Shown: positions 54,982-63,975 of the stretch, piece by piece
Layout: each line of letters starts with the position of its first letter
How positions within the stretch are numbered: the stretch's first letter is position 1
Assembly: GCF_020559915.1 (NCBI RefSeq)
Contig: NZ_JAJCLZ010000011.1
Location: forward strand, 1-64,000
Direction of reading: 5' to 3'
From: Ruminococcus sp. 210702-SL.1.03
GTDB taxonomy: Bacteria; Bacillota; Clostridia; Oscillospirales; Ruminococcaceae
DNA length: 64,000 bases
Notes under the pieces: model-generated
Seen by the model: only the letters and a program-made list of their open reading frames with translations
Database searches by the model: none
Told to the model about the DNA's origin: nothing
Translations under genes and position numbers: made by a program

Positions 54982-57051
54982 TTATACGGCTTCGTTATTT
55001 TCAGCCGCGTTATCCAGCGAGTCGGATATTACCTTTCTTACAGCGTATGCGTCGGAAACTATCGCGCTCGCCTTTTCGGCTATGCTGTGCAGTCTGTCCA
55101 TCTCGCGCTCGGATATATTGTTCTTCTCAGTCTTGAGCGAATTGAGGTTGTCGAGTGTTTCCTGCGTGTCGCGCAGTATGATCTCGGTCTCGGTCTCTAT
55201 CTTGCCTTTCAGTCCTTCAAATGCAGAGAATACCTGACGGCGGACGGTTTCGGTAAAGTCGTTGTTCAGGCGCATTTCGTGAAACTGTTTTTTCACCTGC
55301 GTCTTGAAGTTGTTCTTGTATTTATCTATTCTCTCGTTCACCAGCAGCTTATCTATCGCGAAGCCCGCTGTGAACGTGCCTGCCAGACCCGCTACCGCCA
55401 TAAGGCAGAGGGCGATGGGCCATGCGGGCGAGAGCGCCAGCACGGTGGTGAAGAATATCGAAGAAAAGCTTACTAAGCCCGTAACTCCGCCCAGCAGCGC
55501 GCCCTTTACGCCCGCTTCGCGGAAGCCTAAGAACGCCGCGCCTACACCGAACGAGCCGAGCGCCGCGCCTATGCCCTTATCGGCAGCCGTGCCGTTTTTC
55601 GAGATCTTATCGGGCATAACGAACATTTCCTGTATTTTGGTGACGGACTCGAAGAATTCGTCCTCAAAGCTTTGCAGTCTTTCCGCCTCGCAGCTTACGG
55701 CAACGTTGATGTTGTTCTGTATCTGCTCGCAGATAAGCTGCGCTCTGTCCTCTATGCTCTCTTTTATCTTTTCGGTCATCTTGCTGGTAACTATCTTCAG
55801 CTTGTCGCGCTTGAAGTCGTCGGAGGTCATGCTGTAGCTGTCGATGACATGCATAGCGGCTTCCTCGATGTTTTCCCAATAGCTGTCGAGCACGGGCTGC
55901 AGGTCGGAGAACACCTGATTAGCTGCCTTGTTTATCTTTACAAACTCGGCGCGCTTTTTGTTGCGTATATCGTCGATCTCGCCTATGGCGGCTTCGTAGC
56001 GCTCCATAAATTCGTCGTTCGCCATCATGAGGGCGTTTTCCTGCATTACTACCGAGCGCAGTATCTCAGTACCCGAGTTGGTTATCTTGTTAGCCAGTAT
56101 TTGGAGGGTGATAGTACCGCGGTCTTTGGTCAGCATAGTTTCCAGCGCACGCTCAAATTCGGGGAAGTTCGATTCCTCGAGCAAGCCCTGATCTTCTATT
56201 TTCTTAGCGGTCAGCGCGCGCTTTGCGTACAGGCCTATTACTCTGGGCGTGCCTATCTTGCGCTTGTAAACGGCAAATTCGCGGGAGTCCTCGCCCATTA
56301 CCATCTTCGCCTTGTCCATTACATACTTTGTTATTCTGGTGCGTACTGTTTCTACTATCTTGTTTTCGTCCTCAGGCGAGAATGTGCCGAAGCAGTTTAC
56401 TACGAAAATTATCTTGCCCACGTCGGAAGTAAGCATTTTCTTTTCAAGGAAATCTTTTTCAAACTGCGAGAAAGGCGAGTTCGCGCTGATAACGAAGACC
56501 GCCGCGTCGATCTTCGGCAGTATGGAAAGGGTAACGTTGGTCATCTGCTCGTCGTCGTTCAGACCGGGAGTGTCGATGATGTCAACGTTATTCTTGCAGA
56601 AATTGGTATCGTAATAAACGGTAGCTTCCTTTACGGTCTCAGCCACTTCTTCTGATTCCAGCGTAAGCTTTGTAACATAGTTTTCCAGCTGGTCTATATC
56701 TATGCGCTCGCTTCTGCCGTCTTTATACTCCACCTGCACGAAAGGCTCTTCGCTGTAAGTTACGCGGTTGAGCGTAGCGGTAGCGGGCAGCACGTCTGCG
56801 GGCAGTACGTCCTCGCCGAGCATAGCGTTTATAAGCGTAGATTTTCCGCGCTTGAATTCGCCGACTATGGCAACTTCAAAATGCTCGTCGGCTGATTTTT
56901 CGATGGTTTCGCGGATAGAATCCGCCGTATGGCTCAGCGAGATCTCCTCGCTCAGCGAAAGCAGCTCTTTCAAGCTCTCAGTTAGCGAAGCTACCGTATC
57001 TTTGTACGAAGAATAGGTAGAATAGTCGATTGTTTTTTCTGTCTGACTCAT
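54982..57051 (-). CDS. Dynamin-like GTPase with membrane hairpin, 689 aa
   Basis: First gene of the operon. The GTPase domain shows G1 GEFKRGKST at 64-72, switch Thr in PATATLNRV near 89-97, G3 DTPG at 160-163, and a G4-like VVNCFG near 217-222. After a helical stalk, a Gly/Ala-rich hydrophobic region at about 500-580 forms a probable membrane-inserted hairpin, and a helical segment with coiled-coil character ends the chain. It is probably the membrane-anchored partner of the 592-aa GTPase. ACGGAGGT lies 6-7 bp before the ATG. Promoter and 105-nt leader lie upstream. Confidence 0.94.
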   Translation of the reverse strand: MSQTEKTIDYSTYSSYKDTVASLTESLKELLSLSEEISLSHTADSIRETIEKSADEHFEVAIVGEFKRGKSTLINAMLGEDVLPADVLPATATLNRVTYSEEPFVQVEYKDGRSERIDIDQLENYVTKLTLESEEVAETVKEATVYYDTNFCKNNVDIIDTPGLNDDEQMTNVTLSILPKIDAAVFVISANSPFSQFEKDFLEKKMLTSDVGKIIFVVNCFGTFSPEDENKIVETVRTRITKYVMDKAKMVMGEDSREFAVYKRKIGTPRVIGLYAKRALTAKKIEDQGLLEESNFPEFERALETMLTKDRGTITLQILANKITNSGTEILRSVVMQENALMMANDEFMERYEAAIGEIDDIRNKKRAEFVKINKAANQVFSDLQPVLDSYWENIEEAAMHVIDSYSMTSDDFKRDKLKIVTSKMTEKIKESIEDRAQLICEQIQNNINVAVSCEAERLQSFEDEFFESVTKIQEMFVMPDKISKNGTAADKGIGAALGSFGVGAAFLGFREAGVKGALLGGVTGLVSFSSIFFTTVLALSPAWPIALCLMAVAGLAGTFTAGFAIDKLLVNERIDKYKNNFKTQVKKQFHEMRLNNDFTETVRRQVFSAFEGLKGKIETETEIILRDTQETLDNLNSLKTEKNNISEREMDRLHSIAEKASAIVSDAYAVRKVISDSLDNAAENNEAV

Positions 57052-57161
57052 CGGTGACCTCCGTTTTTAGTTCTGTGTTAGGCTTTTATCTATATCTCTG
57101 TAATTCTAATCATATTTGGGATTTAGTTCTTCTCTCCAAAAGTTACACAATACCATATTTT

Positions 57162-57191
57162 ATTATAGCATAATTATGACGGTTTCGTCAA
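57162..57191 (-). promoter_or_regulatory. Promoter of the dynamin operon
   Basis: On the minus strand TTGACG (57186-57191), 18 bp, TATAAT (57162-57167). Confidence 0.75.
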
Positions 57192-57211
57192 CGCTTTGCT
57201 AACAATTTGTA

Positions 57212-57243
57212 CAAAAAACCGCCCCTTTGCACAAAGGGACGGT
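57212..57243 (-). terminator. Terminator of the hisS-aspS operon
   Basis: On the minus strand ACCGTCCCTTTG pairs with CAAAGGGGCGGT (one G-T pair), then TTTTTTG. Confidence 0.92.
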
Positions 57244-57278
57244 CTTATTTTTGTTCAATAGTTTAAACCAAAGTTCAA

Positions 57279-59072
57279 TTATTCATCATCAGCCTGCGCG
57301 GTCTGCGAAACCTCTATGCCCAGCTCGGCGAGCTGCTCGGGGTCTACCTGCGCGGGGCAGGCGCTCATAAGCTCGCTGGCGTTCTGAACCTTCGGGAAAG
57401 CTACTACATCTCTCAGCGAATCTGCGCCGCAGAGCATCATAGCGAGTCTGTCAAGACCGAAGCCCATGCCGCCGTGAGGGGGCGCGGCGTAGCGGTAAGC
57501 GTCTACCAAGAAGCCGAATTTCGCGGCTATCTCTTCGTCGGTAAGGCCCAGCGCCTCAAACATCTTCTGCTGAAGCTCAAAGTCGGTAATACGCATAGAG
57601 CCGGAGGACAGCTCAACGCCGTTGAGAACGAAGTCGAAAGCCTGCGCGCGAACGGAGGCGGGGTCGGAATCGAGGCTGTCGAGGCACTCCTCCATCGGCA
57701 TGGTGAACGGGTGGTGCATAGCGAGCCACTTACCGCTCTCGTCGTCGTACTCAAAGAAAGGCATTTCGGTGATAACGAGGAAGTTCAGCTTGTCGGCGGG
57801 GATAATATCCATTCTCTTCGCGATGATAAGGCGGAGCGCACCGAGTACCGGCAGGGCTATCTTGTCCTTATCGGCGGCTATCAGCACGAGGTCGCCTTCC
57901 TTAGCGCCCAGCGCCGCGAGCAGCTTATCAAGGTCGCCCTCGCCGAGGAATTTCTTGAATGAGCAGTTAGCGCCGTCCGCTGTCCAGCGAATATACGCCA
58001 GACCCTTTGCGCCTATGCCTTTTGCGTGGTCGGTAAGCTTGTCGATCTCCTTGCGGGTGTAGGTCGCGGCAGCGCCCTCGGCAACTATCGCGCGAACGCT
58101 TCCGCCCGCTTCTACCGCGCCTGTAAATACGGGGAACTCTATCCCCTTTACAGCTTCGGTTATATTCTGTATCTCCATGCCGAAGCGGGTGTCGGGCTTG
58201 TCAGAGCCGTAGCGGTTCATAGCGTCGGCAAAGGTTATGCGCGGCAGGGGCGTAGGTATATCCTTGCCCAGTACCTGCTTGCAGATGTGCTTCAAGAAGC
58301 CCTCGCCCATCTCGATAAGTCCGTCAACGTCTACGAAAGACATCTCAAGGTCTATCTGGGTAAATTCGGGCTGGCGGTCGGCGCGCAGGTCTTCGTCGCG
58401 GAAGCAGCGGGCTATCTGAACATAGCGGTCGTAGCCCGATACCATCAAAAGCTGCTTGTATATCTGCGGCGACTGCGGCAGGGCGTAAAAGCTGCCCTTG
58501 TGCACGCGCGAGGGCACGAGGTAGTCGCGCGCGCCCTCGGGGGTAGAGCGCATCATCATAGGCGTTTCTATCTCGAGGAAGCCGTTCGAGTAGAAGTACT
58601 CTCTCGCCGCCTTAGCTATCTCGTGGCGCATGATGAGGTTTTTCTGAAGTCTGGGGTTTCTGAGGTCTAGGTAGCGGTAGCGCAGCTTCAGCTCGTCGTT
58701 CACCTTGTCGGAATTGGTGACCTCAAAAGGCGTAGTTTCCGCCTTTGCAAGTATGCGCAGGTCGGTAACGGCTATCTCTATCTTGCCCGTTTTTAGCTTG
58801 GCATTCTCGCTCTCGCGCGGGCGTACAGCGCCTTTTGCCATCAGCACAAATTCGCTCTTTACCTGCTGCGCCTTTTCAAAAACGGCTCTGTCGGTATCGT
58901 CATTGAATGCGAGCTGTACTATGCCCGTTCTGTCGCGCAGGTTGATAAAAATATTGTGACCTATATCGCGCACCCTGTCGGCAAAGCCGCAGACTACGGC
59001 TTCCTTAGCGTCGTCGGGCACTTCTGCGCAGTAGTGCGTTCTCTTCAAGCCTTTCATTGAATCAAGCTTCAT
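57279..59072 (-). CDS. aspS: Aspartyl-tRNA synthetase
   Basis: A 597-residue bacterial-type class II synthetase. The N-terminal OB fold (VVCGFADRVRDIG near residue 26) precedes the catalytic core with motif 2 (ARCFRDEDLRADRQPEFTQ split near residues 219-237), the bacterial GAD insertion (about 290-410), and motif 3 GMGFGLDRLAMMLCG near 545. It charges tRNA-Asp, possibly also tRNA-Asn if the cell uses the amidation route. Last gene of the T-box-led operon, 36 bp after the gene at 59109-60287. Confidence 0.97.
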   Translation of the reverse strand: MKLDSMKGLKRTHYCAEVPDDAKEAVVCGFADRVRDIGHNIFINLRDRTGIVQLAFNDDTDRAVFEKAQQVKSEFVLMAKGAVRPRESENAKLKTGKIEIAVTDLRILAKAETTPFEVTNSDKVNDELKLRYRYLDLRNPRLQKNLIMRHEIAKAAREYFYSNGFLEIETPMMMRSTPEGARDYLVPSRVHKGSFYALPQSPQIYKQLLMVSGYDRYVQIARCFRDEDLRADRQPEFTQIDLEMSFVDVDGLIEMGEGFLKHICKQVLGKDIPTPLPRITFADAMNRYGSDKPDTRFGMEIQNITEAVKGIEFPVFTGAVEAGGSVRAIVAEGAAATYTRKEIDKLTDHAKGIGAKGLAYIRWTADGANCSFKKFLGEGDLDKLLAALGAKEGDLVLIAADKDKIALPVLGALRLIIAKRMDIIPADKLNFLVITEMPFFEYDDESGKWLAMHHPFTMPMEECLDSLDSDPASVRAQAFDFVLNGVELSSGSMRITDFELQQKMFEALGLTDEEIAAKFGFLVDAYRYAAPPHGGMGFGLDRLAMMLCGADSLRDVVAFPKVQNASELMSACPAQVDPEQLAELGIEVSQTAQADDE

Positions 59073-59108
59073 AAATTTTTCCTCTTTTCATATTTATCTG
59101 ATTTTGAT

Positions 59109-60287
59109 TTAATTATCTATTGTGGGAACTGTCGAAACAGTCGAAACGATGTCCCTCGGCGTGCTTTTATCCACAGCGTAAATGCTGTTCTCAAAGCCGT
59201 AGCGGCCCCACTCGCGGTATTCCGCACATTCGTAAAGCCTGCCCTCGGCGGTGAGTATCGCCATTCCGTCGGTGCGACTATCGGTAGTATAGTCGTTTCT
59301 TGCGTAAGCGTAAAGCGTCGCGCCGCCGCCCAGCGGCACTTCTGCCTGCACATACACGCCGTCGATCATCTCTACCTCATTAAGCGTGAAGCTGCTGCAG
59401 TGCACCACGTTATTCTCCGCGCCGTAAACTATGCCCAATCTGCCGTTTTCCATGTCGGGCACTACGCTGTTGTGCTCCACGCCCATAGCGTATGGCGGAA
59501 GCTCGGCTTCGCTGTAAGGCACTATCTGCGCGGTGTCGGTGAGTATCTTGCTCAGATCATCGCATAATGCGCCGTTGAAGTCCAGCCACTCGCCGCCAAT
59601 ATCTTTGCCCCAAACCGTGCCGTCGGGGTTTTGAAGGGCAACGGCTTCGGTGCATATCGCATTATCGCCGCTGTAATATGTCGAAAATATCCAGCCGTCG
59701 CCAATGGTCTGAGTAAACTGCAGCTTCATGCCCTCTGCCGAAAAGCCTTTTTTCAGCTTGTACGACCTCATTTTATCGTAATCAAAGTGAAAAATGAAAG
59801 TCGCCCGCTTTGCGCTGCGGTCTACTATCGCGGTGCTGCGGTGCAGACCCGTACCCAGCAGATCGGCGTTGTAGTCGAGGTCGTTTTGATACTCTATGAC
59901 CACGTCCGCGTTTTCCAAATGGTAAAGAGCCAGCCGCTTTTCGGCGAAGTCATTTACGGGGCCTGCCGCCGCCCATATCAGTATCGGCACGGCGGATGCA
60001 AACGCCAGCAGCAGCGGGTATCTCGCGCGCTTTAGGCGGCTGGGCTGACAGTCGGTTTTCCTGCCGAGCTTGCTGAGCGTTACGGCTATAAACACATAAA
60101 ACGCTATGCAGGCGGCGAAAAGCAGTATGTCGATCGCCACCCAGTAGATGGGTATTTTGGCGTTTTCGGAAAATCCGCCGCCCTGTATAAACAGCAGGAA
60201 CAGCCAGCCCGTACCCATGAGCACAAGCAATACCGTCAGCACCAAGGCTTTTGCAACAAAAAGCAACGCTCGGCGTAATTTATCCAT
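59109..60287 (-). CDS. Uncharacterised membrane protein, 392 aa
   Basis: Not recognised. Three hydrophobic segments (about 10-34, 46-70 and 90-110) are followed by a soluble region of about 280 residues that should face outside, with Trp/Tyr-rich beta character and no known motif. It lies inside the hisS-aspS operon, 32 bp after the 182-aa gene. A link to tRNA charging is not evident; the gene may simply share the transcript. Confidence 0.8.
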   Translation of the reverse strand: MDKLRRALLFVAKALVLTVLLVLMGTGWLFLLFIQGGGFSENAKIPIYWVAIDILLFAACIAFYVFIAVTLSKLGRKTDCQPSRLKRARYPLLLAFASAVPILIWAAAGPVNDFAEKRLALYHLENADVVIEYQNDLDYNADLLGTGLHRSTAIVDRSAKRATFIFHFDYDKMRSYKLKKGFSAEGMKLQFTQTIGDGWIFSTYYSGDNAICTEAVALQNPDGTVWGKDIGGEWLDFNGALCDDLSKILTDTAQIVPYSEAELPPYAMGVEHNSVVPDMENGRLGIVYGAENNVVHCSSFTLNEVEMIDGVYVQAEVPLGGGATLYAYARNDYTTDSRTDGMAILTAEGRLYECAEYREWGRYGFENSIYAVDKSTPRDIVSTVSTVPTIDN

Positions 60288-60319
60288 ATCAAATTCTCCC
60301 TATAATTTGCGGCAGACTG

Positions 60320-60868
60320 TCAATCGTCTGTATCGTCCGAATCATCCGCAGAGTCGGTAAGCTCAGGCTCTTTCGGCTTCATCGGCGGGAACGTTTCAAG
60401 GTAGGTCTGTATATACCCTGCCGAGCCTTCCCAAAGCATCAGCCCAAGACCTGCCAGCATGACAGCCGCCGTACAAGCAGCCCCGCTGTACTCTTTCAGC
60501 GCGACGAGCACCAGCGCTATGAAGAGCGTTATAACTGTCCAAAGCGCCGCCGCGATGTACACGGCAGCGGTGCGGCGTATGCTGCCCGTTATGCGCGAGC
60601 CGCCCGACGTTTTCTCAATATGCCCGAAAAATCCTGCGGAAGAGCCGTCGTGCTTTTTGGCGCGGTGGTAGAATATCTCTACCTTTCCGCTCTTCTCGCT
60701 GCTGCCGAAGTAGCAGTTTTCAAGGCGGTGCTTTTTTAGGAACTGGCTCGCCGCTACCAAGCTGGGCTTGCGGGTGTAGTCTATCAGCTCGCGGTTAAGC
60801 TTGCGGCGGCACTCGGCGGGGGACATCTTAGTTTCCAGCGATACCTTTTTAGGCAACAGAAAAAACAT
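60320..60868 (-). CDS. Small membrane protein, 182 aa
   Basis: Not recognised. The first 95 residues are basic and soluble, two helices lie at about 102-122 and 126-148, and the tail ends in an acidic Asp/Ser stretch (DSADDSDDTDD). It lies 5 bp after the 99-aa zinc-ribbon gene, so translation is probably coupled. Confidence 0.8.
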   Translation of the reverse strand: MFFLLPKKVSLETKMSPAECRRKLNRELIDYTRKPSLVAASQFLKKHRLENCYFGSSEKSGKVEIFYHRAKKHDGSSAGFFGHIEKTSGGSRITGSIRRTAAVYIAAALWTVITLFIALVLVALKEYSGAACTAAVMLAGLGLMLWEGSAGYIQTYLETFPPMKPKEPELTDSADDSDDTDD

Positions 60869-60873
60869 ATCCC

Positions 60874-61173
60874 TTAATACTCCTGCGGTACGAATACTTT
60901 ATCGTTCTGCTTTATCTCGCCGCCCTGCGTAGCATCTACATACATACCGTAAATGCAGCCGCAGGCGGGGCACTTGAACTGGTGGAAAAGCTTCTGCTGA
61001 TAAAATTTACCGTCCTTTATCACCTCGTCGAGAGGGCAAGTCTGGTAAACTATCGTGAGGTCGCCCGCGTTGACCATTCTCATGAATGAATCTAGGCAGA
61101 GCATATACTCCTGCGGATTGTGTATCTGCACCAGCGGTATATTTCCGCAGACAGCGCATCTTTCTTTAGCCAT
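60874..61173 (-). CDS. Zinc-ribbon protein, 99 aa
   Basis: A short cytoplasmic protein with CX2C pairs: CAVCGN near residue 5 and CPACGC near residue 70, probably forming one zinc site, with a further Cys in the middle. The family is not recognised. The ATG at 61173 follows AAAGGAAATC with about 11-bp spacing; a longer frame reaches back into hisS. It starts 19 bp after hisS in the same operon. Confidence 0.78.
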   Translation of the reverse strand: MAKERCAVCGNIPLVQIHNPQEYMLCLDSFMRMVNAGDLTIVYQTCPLDEVIKDGKFYQQKLFHQFKCPACGCIYGMYVDATQGGEIKQNDKVFVPQEY

Positions 61174-61192
61174 AATTTGTGATTTCCTTTCG

Positions 61193-62536
61193 TTAGTCGG
61201 TAATGTCGCCGCTTTCAAGCTCGTCAAACGGCTCTTCTATCTCTTCGGCGGAGAGCATATGCGAGATGAGCATAGCGTTGAAAGCCGCCTTAAAGCGCTC
61301 GTCTATCGGCAGAGTTACCTTTTCGCCCGTCTGCATATTTTTCAGCTCGGCGGTCTGGCTCTCAAGCTCGCTGTCGCCGAGAACTACTGAGAATTTCGCG
61401 CCCAGCTTATCGGCGTACTTCATCTGCGCTTTCAGACCTCTGCCTACCACGTCGCACTCAGCCGAAACGCCGTCGGCGCGCAGCTCGGCGCACATCTGCA
61501 TAGCCTTTACGGAAGCCGCATCACCCATAGAAGCGATGTAAATATCGCAGGTGTCCTCCGCCGCGAAGTCAAGCCCCTGCTTTTCCATTGTGAGTATCAG
61601 CCTTTCAAGACCCATGGCGAAGCCGAGGGCGGGGCAGGGCTTGCCGCTGAGAGTTTCTATAAGTCCGTCGTATCTGCCGCCGCCGCAAACAGTGCCCTGC
61701 GCGCCGATGTCGGTAGTTACGAACTCAAACACCGTCTTGGTATAATAATCCAGACCGCGCACGATCTTCGGATTTATCTCAAACTTTATATCCATAGCCG
61801 TGAGGTACTGCTGAAGCTTTTCAAAGTGCTCGCGGCAGTCCTCGCAGAGGTAATCGAGGATAACGGGCGCGCCCTCGGCTATCTCAGAGCAGACGGGCGA
61901 CTTGCAGTCGAGTATGCGCATGGGGTTCTTTTCAAGTCTGCCGCGGCAGGTGTCGCAAAGCTCGTCGGCTCTGCCTGCGAAATATTCTTTAAGCGCGGCG
62001 TGGTATTTGGCTCTGCATTCGGGACAGCCTATCGAGTTGATAAAAAGCTTTATCCCGCGCAGACCCGCCGTGTCGATTATCGACTTTGCGAGAGAGATGA
62101 CCTCGGCATCGGCGCGGGGGTCTTTAGTGCCCGCCATCTCTACGCCGAACTGGTGGAATTCGCGCAGTCTGCCCGCCTGCGGTTTCTCGTGGCGGAAGCA
62201 GGAGAGAACGTAGAAAACCTTCTGCGGAAATCCCTCGTTTAGTATGCCGTTTTCTATCAGCGCGCGAATAGTGCCCGCCGTGCCCTCGGGGCGCAGAGAA
62301 AAGTCGGCGTCGCCCTTTGCGGTAACGCTGTACATCTCTTTCTGCACCACGTCGGTAGTGTCGCCCACCGAGCGAACGAAGAGTGCGGTGTCCTCAAAAG
62401 TAGGTATGCGTATCTCGCGGAAGCCGTAAGCGGAGGCGGTATCTTTCACGATACCCTCTACCGTGTTCCACTTGTACATCTGCGAGGGCACTACGTCCTG
62501 CGTGCCCTTTGGTCTTTGAACCTTTAATGTAGCCAT
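61193..62536 (-). CDS. hisS: Histidyl-tRNA synthetase
   Basis: A 447-residue class II synthetase. The N-terminus PKGTQDVVPSQM is typical; motif 2 appears as CFRHEKPQAGRLREFHQFG near residues 112-130, the histidine-A signature as RGLDYYTKTVFE near 262, and motif 3 as GFAMGLERL near 312. A four-Cys insert (CPEC and CDTC near 174 and 196) looks like a zinc-binding loop. The C-terminal extension is slightly longer than usual. The ATG at 62536 follows AAAGGAAT. Second gene behind the T-box leader. Confidence 0.96.
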   Translation of the reverse strand: MATLKVQRPKGTQDVVPSQMYKWNTVEGIVKDTASAYGFREIRIPTFEDTALFVRSVGDTTDVVQKEMYSVTAKGDADFSLRPEGTAGTIRALIENGILNEGFPQKVFYVLSCFRHEKPQAGRLREFHQFGVEMAGTKDPRADAEVISLAKSIIDTAGLRGIKLFINSIGCPECRAKYHAALKEYFAGRADELCDTCRGRLEKNPMRILDCKSPVCSEIAEGAPVILDYLCEDCREHFEKLQQYLTAMDIKFEINPKIVRGLDYYTKTVFEFVTTDIGAQGTVCGGGRYDGLIETLSGKPCPALGFAMGLERLILTMEKQGLDFAAEDTCDIYIASMGDAASVKAMQMCAELRADGVSAECDVVGRGLKAQMKYADKLGAKFSVVLGDSELESQTAELKNMQTGEKVTLPIDERFKAAFNAMLISHMLSAEEIEEPFDELESGDITD

Positions 62537-62561
62537 AGATAATAATTCCTTTCGTGATCTA

Positions 62562-63176
62562 TCATATCTCGATATTTTCGATATATCCTTTACGCGCGTA
62601 TTCCGCAAGCTTTTCAGCCTCGGCATGCGCGGTTCTTATGCCTTTTTCGGTAAGCTGCCAGTTTGAGCGGCGGGTGCTGCAGCAGTCGGCGGGCGCGGGT
62701 ATAAATCGGTACTCGGGCAATATCCGCCGCGCGAGCATTATCGCCCTGCGCATATGGTAAGCCGTAGTAACGAGTATCACGCTGCCTCCACGGGGTATCT
62801 GCCGCGCGAGTATCTCCCGCGAAAATTTAAAATTCTCGGCGGTGTTCATAGAGCGCTCCTCGGTGCATATCGCTTCCATCGGCAAGCCAAACTGCTGCGC
62901 CGCCGCAAGCATCGAGCGGTACTCCGCCATCTCGCCGAATTTCGTGCGCTGTACCCTGCCGCCGCAGAAAAGCAGCTTATCCGCCGCGCCCTGCTCAAGT
63001 AGCTTTGCCGCCGGCGGAACGCGGTATTCGCAAGCCTTTCGGCTGCCCAGCACCATTATGATGTCCGCCCGCTCGCCGCCGTACTCCAGCCCCTCAAATA
63101 GTAGCTTATCCACAAGAGCGCTGTCCAATGCCGAAGTATCGAGCTGCGAAAGCCGCAGCGGTCTGCTGTTATCCAT
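62562..63176 (-). CDS. YdcF/SanA-like DUF218 protein
   Basis: A 204-residue DUF218-family protein. The family features are the N-terminal strand IIMVLGSRKACEYR near residue 39, LLFCGGRVQ near 68, EERSMNTAENFKFS near 105 and VTTAYHMRRAIMLAR near 136. It lacks a membrane helix, so it resembles cytoplasmic YdcF, which binds S-adenosylmethionine but has no proven reaction. AAGGAGA lies 6 bp before the ATG. First gene after the T-box terminator. Confidence 0.88.
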   Translation of the reverse strand: MDNSRPLRLSQLDTSALDSALVDKLLFEGLEYGGERADIIMVLGSRKACEYRVPPAAKLLEQGAADKLLFCGGRVQRTKFGEMAEYRSMLAAAQQFGLPMEAICTEERSMNTAENFKFSREILARQIPRGGSVILVTTAYHMRRAIMLARRILPEYRFIPAPADCCSTRRSNWQLTEKGIRTAHAEAEKLAEYARKGYIENIEI

Positions 63177-63189
63177 AATTCTCCTTATA

Positions 63190-63450
63190 AAACAAAAACA
63201 GCCGTCCCCTCAAAAAGGGACGACCAAAATTTGCATAAATGATCGTGATACCACCCTAATTGCGGAAAAAGCCGTAAGTTTTCGCCGCCTCTCATCATCT
63301 CTTTAACGCAGAGGTTACGCGCGCCCTTTAGTTCAGGCGCAGGCTGTTAGAGGCGTCATAATCACCGCCGCTATGCGGACGCTCTCACCGTACCGTCCTC
63401 GCTGTGCATGGCTTTCGCTGTGCTGCTTTCCTCCGTCGCTGCCTTTATGT
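63190..63450 (-). ncRNA. T-box leader of the hisS-aspS operon
   Basis: On the minus strand the conserved T-box sequence is TTAGGGTGGTATCACGATC (63241-63259). Upstream are Stem I elements: an AGCGAG bulge followed by the apical GACGGT..GGTGAGAGCGTC hairpin, and a CGTTAA stretch typical of Stem III. The specifier loop could not be fixed by eye; GTGATTATGAC on the 3' side of Stem I contains possible Asp codons (GAT or GAC). Uncharged tRNA should prevent termination. Confidence 0.88.
63192..63222 (-). terminator. T-box-controlled terminator
   Basis: On the minus strand CGTCCC pairs with GGGACG across TTTTTGAG, followed by GCTGTTTTTG. It lies 15 bp before the DUF218 start. Confidence 0.88.
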
Positions 63451-63485
63451 GACAGATATTCGATTTTAGCCGTACTCTTTGCGTC

Positions 63486-63902
63486 TTACGAGCGCTCGGG
63501 AGCTACGGGGTTTACTATATTTCTCCAGTCAAGATCTCCGCGGTCGAGGGCGTGTACAAGCGCCTCAGCCGTAGCGATGTTGGTCGCCACAGGTATATTA
63601 TGCACGTCGCAGAGCCTGAGCAGGTTAGCCTCGTTGGGCTCATGCGGCTTCGCGGAAATAGGATCTCTGAAAAACAAAAGCAGGTCTATCTCGTTGCAGG
63701 AAATGCGCGCCGCTATCTGCTGAGCGCCGCCCTGCACTCCGCTCATATATCTCTGTATCTTCAAGCCGGTAGCTTCAGAAACAAGCTTGCCGGTAGTGCC
63801 GGTAGCGCAGAGATTATTTCTGCTGAGGATGCCGCAGTATGCTATGCAGAACTGCACCATCAGTTCTTTTTTTGTATCATGAGCGATAAGCGCTATATTC
63901 AA
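63486..63902 (-). CDS. mgsA: Methylglyoxal synthase
   Basis: A 138-residue enzyme that converts dihydroxyacetone phosphate to methylglyoxal and phosphate, a bypass of lower glycolysis. Key motifs: IALIAHDTKK with the catalytic His near residue 8, ATGTTGKL near 33, the catalytic Asp in FFRDPISAKPHEPN near 71, and PVATNIATAE near 100. A TTG at 63902 is chosen as start since GGGGGGA lies 7 bp upstream; an earlier in-frame TTG overlaps that site. The stop is about 35 bp before the T-box leader. Confidence 0.93.
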   Translation of the reverse strand: MNIALIAHDTKKELMVQFCIAYCGILSRNNLCATGTTGKLVSEATGLKIQRYMSGVQGGAQQIAARISCNEIDLLLFFRDPISAKPHEPNEANLLRLCDVHNIPVATNIATAEALVHALDRGDLDWRNIVNPVAPERS

Positions 63903-63975
63903 AATAAATCCCCCCAAAGACAGATCATGTTTGCGGCGTTTTTACGCCTTTATCGAAAGCGGTATATGCTCGCCC

